From: Epiperipatus broadwayi | Taxonomy: Eukaryota > Onychophora > Udeonychophora > Euonychophora > Peripatidae | Assembly: GCA_028023455.1 (NCBI GenBank) | Contig: JAQFVV010012420.1 | Location: 5,721,770-5,785,769, forward strand | DNA: 64,000 nt | Direction of reading: 5' to 3' | In this document: positions 59,635-64,000 of the stretch, piece by piece | How the letters are laid out: each line of letters starts with the position of its first letter | How positions within the stretch are numbered: the stretch's first letter is position 1 | Program-made: the position numbers and the translations under genes | The notes under the pieces: generated by a model | The model's input: the letters and a program-made list of their open reading frames with translations, nothing else | Databases searched by the model: none | What the model was told of the DNA's origin: nothing

Positions 59635-62185
59635 AATAGTAAACAATTGATATGTACACATATGAACTAATTGCATGTACAGTAAATCATTAGTTGGCAT
59701 TAATTCAATATTTACATATGTGATTGCCTATTACTCTTCAATTATTTAATATCAAATATGAAACATTTATGTCTATGTATACAAAATGTGTTGCAGAAAC
59801 TCCTACTTTCAAAGATATAAGAGAGTTTAGTATATACATCTTTATTACATTAAAAGTATAAAGCTAAACTAATCAATAAATAATTACAATTACTCCAAAT
59901 TCACAAATCAATCAGTCTAGTCATGAAAATAAATTCAAAACACTACCAATGGTTTCACTGCTACAAGTAGATGTCTCAAGTGTAAAGAACTACAAAAATA
60001 ACATATTTACATTAAACATTACTCACAATTCCACTTATCTCCTACCCACCCTTAATATTAAAATAACTTTTAAATAAGTTAATTGCTACATGTCAAATTT
60101 CAGTAGGTACAATATATATGATAATAAAAAGATAAGCAAAGTATAAGAAATAAAAAAATAACAGTGAAATATTTATCTACTAAAAAATATCAACTTACAA
60201 TAAATACAAAAAGTTAATTTTTTTCTATAGTACTGAAAAAAAAATTTTTTTTCTATCCTTTATTTATCAATTATCTATCTATTCTTTATATTTATATAAG
60301 CTATGGATTTTTGCTTTGTTTAAGCAATAAATCAGTTTAAAATAAACATGAGCAATAACATAAGTGTTAACTTACAATAATTTTTTTAAAAAACTGACTT
60401 TTCTATTGTGCACTATAAATTACTTTAAACAATATTAAAAATTATCAAATACAATAAATAATTTATTTTTAAAAACAATAGTCACATTCATAATAAATAA
60501 ACAATCTTTTATTAAGAACATTATAATTTATATACTTTAAACTATAAATACAATATTTTAAAGGCTCTTTCAAATATATTTTTATTATTCTTTATATGTA
60601 TTATATGTGTTAATGTCTTACAGTTTTGTGGTTAATTCAGGCAGTTTGGAGGAAGTTCCAGTCACTGTTTTACTTGGTTTTACATATTATAAATACGGTC
60701 ATTGACAATAATAAAATTTGCTACTGAAATGTATTTCTTAAATCATATATAAGCATAAACATGAATAGTCAGGCACTTATGTCAATGTATAAAGAGAAAC
60801 AAAAAGTAACACATAAATGTACATTATCTTAGCCAGGAACAGGGACACAATCAGGTAACCCTGGAGATTAAATCCGTTTTATCTTTCTTTTTCATATGTT
60901 ACCATGCATGATATTTATTATTTAAATTAAAAATGCATAATTTTATTCAATATATATATATATATATACACACATTACAAATACATAAGTATTATAAATA
61001 GAATGCCAGAAACTGTATTTCTTGAAACTTAATTGCCATATAGAAATGAATATTATATGCAATTATTCATATTGGAAATGGGTGATTCTGATCAATAGAA
61101 TAAAATTTAACAATAATAAAAAAAACCATTTTTTTAAAAATGCATATTTAAATATACTATAACTTCTAAGTAACCTGCCAAGAACAAATTCTATGAAACT
61201 AATTATTATTTTCAAATGATTATTACTTGTAATTAATCAATTTTGTTTCATATTTTTTGTGTTTTGACATCTCATCAATATATACATATTAGAGTATAGG
61301 CTTAATAATATTAATTAGTTTATCACACGAGAAATATATTTTGCTAAAATACTAAAAGTTGATTATAAAATAGTATAAAAAGTTAAATTTTATGCAATAT
61401 TGCTATTGATAATCATGTATTATTATTTGATTTAAATAATACAACAATGTAGAAGCCACAGAAGCAAATACATATTGCATTATATTATTTTATTTTCTAC
61501 TAATGTGAACAATGCTGCATGTACTGCAATTTGTAAATACCAAATCACCCCGTACTTGATATCATCTTAGAATTTTGAATGTGTTAATTACTAATATATT
61601 AAAATTATACACACACATAAACATATACATTTGTAAACAATAGGTATAAAATATTTAAATTATAATATCTAAATTGTATTTAAAATTAATATTTAAGTTG
61701 TACTTTATTTATACATTTTTTTTATAATTTTGTAATATTTATTAATATTATGATTTTTGGATATATCATATTTAATTTCCACTTCTTACAAAATAATGAA
61801 TTGAGTTTTCTGTATTTAAATTGGTTTGCACTTGATAGCTCACAAATGGCTATTCTAAATAAAGTTAAATTCTTCCATTTACAGGAAATAAATATAACTT
61901 TCATAGATATTAAAGATAATGAAATTCTAACAGAGTCACAGGCATATGATCAAATACCATTAATATCAAATAAATACCTGCACTTTGACTTTTTTTTTTT
62001 TGTAATTACTTAAAATTTCAATTAATACCTCTAGAATAGGCTGAAGAGAATTGTCCTTGGACTTACCATTACCAATATGTAGTATCAAAATACCTGAAAT
62101 CATATATATATATATCATTTGAATTCTCAATTGCAATCCATTTTGCTCTATAACCATCAATATATGAAAGAGTTATCTATGTGTA
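59635..62185. other. A/T-rich spacer, no gene seen
   Basis: The 87-codon frame at 61750-62013 (+) and overlapping minus frames show no domain. Nothing else recognised. Confidence 0.5.
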
Positions 62186-62329
62186 CAAATTAGATCTCCA
62201 TCATTTATTAATAAAAGATATGGTTTTTATTAATAATGAGAATATGTTAATGAATAAAAAAGTTAATAAAATTTTAATAATAATGGGTGGAAAAGGTTAT
62301 ATTGATAAATCAGATATGTTTAGATTTTA

Positions 62330-63130
62330 AAAAATGGATATAAAATGTGCAAAAAATTATGATTTACCTAAAATTGATAACCCAGGTATTCCAATGAGGC
62401 CAATTATTGATAATTATAATACTTATTATGAAAATGTTACAAATGAATTTTTAGAAAGATTTTTAAAAAGTATATAACTTTATATGATGAATATAGTGCT
62501 AACAATTCTAGACAATTTGTTAATAAATTTAATGAATTTTTGGAAAATAAATATTTTAAAAATGTGTATTTTGTAAAATTAGATGTTGTAGCATACCAAT
62601 ATTGATCCAGAAGTTGCTATTAATAAGAATATGGAATTATATATAAGGGATAAAGAAATTAAATTAAAAATAGAGTTTTCAATTAATTTTGATCATTTGT
62701 TGTAAGGATGTTATGGAAGTAGTTTTTATAAACAAAAGTTTAAGTATAGGAAATAGTTTAAGTGGATTTTGAGCAGAGGTGTATATCTATAATTTTGAAA
62801 AAGAATATTTTGTTTATATAATAATGGGCCAATTTTTTATATAAAAAAGAAAATGTTAATATTATCGAATATATGGTGTTAGAATTTAAAAAATAAGTAG
62901 TAATAATAGGGTAATAATAGAAACTTTTGTTTATAAAAAAACATTTTATGATCTAGCAAGTAAGTGTTTTTCAGCTATTGATAATCATTGGAAAATAAAT
63001 GTTATTAATAATAGGATTCATAGAAAAATTAAATTGTGTTCAAATGAAAATTTATTAAAAAGTGAAATTAATATGATAAAATATAAATGTTTTATAAATG
63101 ATTATCTTAGAGAAGTCATTAAAGGTTTGT
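62330..63130 (+). pseudogene. Penelope-like reverse transcriptase, decayed
   Basis: Pieces in order: DLPKIDNPGIPMRPI from 62361 (family L-P-K-x-H-K...P-x-R-P-I). FVKLDV with the first catalytic Asp codon at 62582-62584 (motif A). FYKQKF and then GNSLSGF, stop, AEVYIYNFEKEYF near 62725-62815 (family G-N-x-L-S-x-x-L-A-E). The VIIETFVYKKT block from 62911 (family T-x-V-Y-R-K-P-T). Then INVINNRIHRKIKLCSNENL and KSEINMIKY near 63000-63080, matching the I-x-x-L-x-x-R-A...C region. The second catalytic Asp motif (YxDD) is in the region broken by stops near 62820-62870. At least four stops or frame changes. Confidence 0.75.
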
Positions 63131-63414
63131 TTTGTAATAAAAATATTTTAAAAAATCAATAATAAAATAAGATTGAATAAGAATAATAATAAAATAAGAT
63201 AATTTATATTGATTTCAATGTTTCAAAAGGTTTGTAAAATTAGGAAATTATTTAATATGATCAATAAAAAAATAATGTTATTATTTGTCCTGTTTATAAA
63301 AAAAAAAAAAAGGTTAATCTTGTTAATTAATAGTGCTAATGATTATAATACATTTAGAATTTATGAATTTGGTTTATATTATAAAATGTTTAGATTGGTT
63401 TAAAGATAATAAAG

Positions 63415-63720
63415 AAATGTCATACGTTGAAACTACAAGGAATAAATTGGCAATAAGATTAAAACAGCATTTATAAACCAATGTCAGACTATATATGACT
63501 TTCTTTATTGATTATTAAAACAGCATTTAAAAGATAAAGATTCTGCAGTTTATGGTCATATGAGTAAATTTAAACATAAAGATTTTAAAATAGAATTTTT
63601 GGAATGTATTTGGATCATATTATGAAAGAATTATAAAAAAAGAAATTTATATTAATGAAATGAAACCTATAATGAATAGGTTGTTAAAATGAAAAAAAGA
63701 GAATAATAGGTTAATTTAAT
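63415..63720 (+). pseudogene. Penelope-like GIY-YIG endonuclease, decayed
   Basis: YVETTRNKLAIRLKQH at 63423-63470 matches Y-I-G-E-T-x-R-x-L-x-x-R-x-x-x-H of GIY-YIG nucleases of Penelope-like elements, with G changed to E or lost. After a frame change, KDSAVYGHMSKFKHKDFKIE at about 63536-63595 matches the S-A-V/I-x-x-H...H-x-x-D/F block. Further on, Y-E-R-I-I-K-K-E-I-Y-I-N-E-M (about 63620-63665, with a frame change) fits the R-x-x-x-E-x-x-x-I catalytic helix. Not functional. Confidence 0.7.
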
Positions 63721-63900
63721 TAAATAATTATAAGGATTATTTTAAGAAAAATATTTAAAAAATGAATGTAATGGAAATTTAAGATTGATTGTTAGAAGAG
63801 TTTTAAGGTAAGAGTTATTTGTATTTGTTATATATATTTCAATCATTGTGTAATATTTGTATTTATATTTATTGTTTTTTTATGTATTTTTTTAGTTCTT

Positions 63901-63950
63901 CCTTGATAAAGACTATAAAAGAATTTAGTCAAAACACTGGACTGTTATTT
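63901..63950 (+). ncRNA. Hammerhead-like relic at the Penelope-like element 3' end
   Basis: TTGATAA where CTGATGA is expected (63903-63909), an A, then a perfect 5-bp helix II GACTA (63911-63915) with TAGTC (63926-63930), then AAAAC where GAAAC is expected, and ACTGGAC. Two of the three core differences (G to A) fit C/G decay. Helix I is not evident. I read it as a dead hammerhead because of its layout and position. Confidence 0.4.
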
Positions 63951-64000
63951 ATTTATTTTATAATAGTTCATATAATAAATCAAGATTTATAAAAAAAGTT

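Larger units (their letters stand above)
62190..63960 (+). mobile_element. Penelope-like retroelement, frame-broken, with hammerhead-like tail
   Basis: Plus strand carries, in order, a Penelope-type reverse transcriptase (about 62330-63130), a linker, a GIY-YIG endonuclease remnant (about 63420-63720) and then a hammerhead-like relic (63901-63950). This domain order is diagnostic of canonical Penelope-like elements. The plus strand is strikingly poor in C. The 5' end is unclear, and the element may run past the window end. Confidence 0.8.

Noticed and set aside
61750-62013. 87-codon frame as the N-terminal part of the Penelope-like protein
   Set aside because: It is in front of the RT but shows no match I can defend to the family's N-terminal region, and it is separated by a non-coding TA tract.

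Overview
This is eukaryotic, almost certainly animal, nuclear DNA. It is very A+T rich, has no long open reading frame, and is made of decayed transposable elements in a background of A/T-rich sequence. I find no intact protein-coding gene, no rRNA gene and no canonical tRNA gene. The element mix (an RTE-type LINE, a Tx1/L1-type LINE fragment, Penelope-like elements with GIY-YIG remnants, a piggyBac fragment, a gag-only LTR element, tRNA-derived SINE-like repeats and several fold-back MITEs) fits a large, repeat-rich invertebrate genome. A cephalopod or other mollusc is my guess only. A 500-N scaffold gap lies at 7907-8406.

Layout. 1-7.9 kb: A/T-rich spacer with two fold-back MITEs (1199-1400, 1933-2120). 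8.4-11.2 kb: a frame-broken RTE-type LINE (endonuclease then reverse transcriptase, + strand), its 5' end lost in or near the gap. 11.2-17.5 kb: mostly unassigned, with a CpG-containing patch at 12.0-12.5 kb and weak tRNA-like matches. 17.5-23.3 kb: tRNA-tailed repeats with a hammerhead fold, a piggyBac transposase fragment with a TTAA/CCC end, a 3-copy tandem repeat and a fold-back MITE. 23.8-31.3 kb: an LTR retrotransposon with a decayed gag and no pol, its 5' LTR hit by a multimeric ribozyme element and its 3' LTR carrying a large palindrome. 31.3-50 kb: spacer with more copies of these repeats. 50.2-50.6 kb: a small inverted-repeat element holding a GIY-YIG remnant. 51.9-53.4 kb: a Tx1/L1-like fragment on the minus strand. 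54.5-59.5 kb: ribozyme-family relics, a fold-back and a degenerate satellite. 62.2-63.95 kb: a broken Penelope-like element (RT then GIY-YIG) followed by a hammerhead-like relic.

The main discovery is a set of type I hammerhead ribozyme (HHR) motifs. Family 1 is intact in three near-identical tandem units (predicted cleavage after 24545, 24999 and 25455, spacing 454 and 456 nt) plus one inverted copy. The whole array sits as one insertion between 12-bp direct repeats, and the matching empty site is visible in the other LTR. Older copies at 39.3 and 54.6 kb show compensatory changes in helices I and II. Family 2, an unrelated tRNA-tailed repeat, has its own HHR at 18.06 and 22.75 kb with two covarying pairs in helix I. 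The pattern resembles the small HHR-bearing retroelements (retrozymes) described in animals, thought to depend on Penelope-like elements. A Penelope-like element with a hammerhead-like tail in the same window fits that model, but the link is inference.
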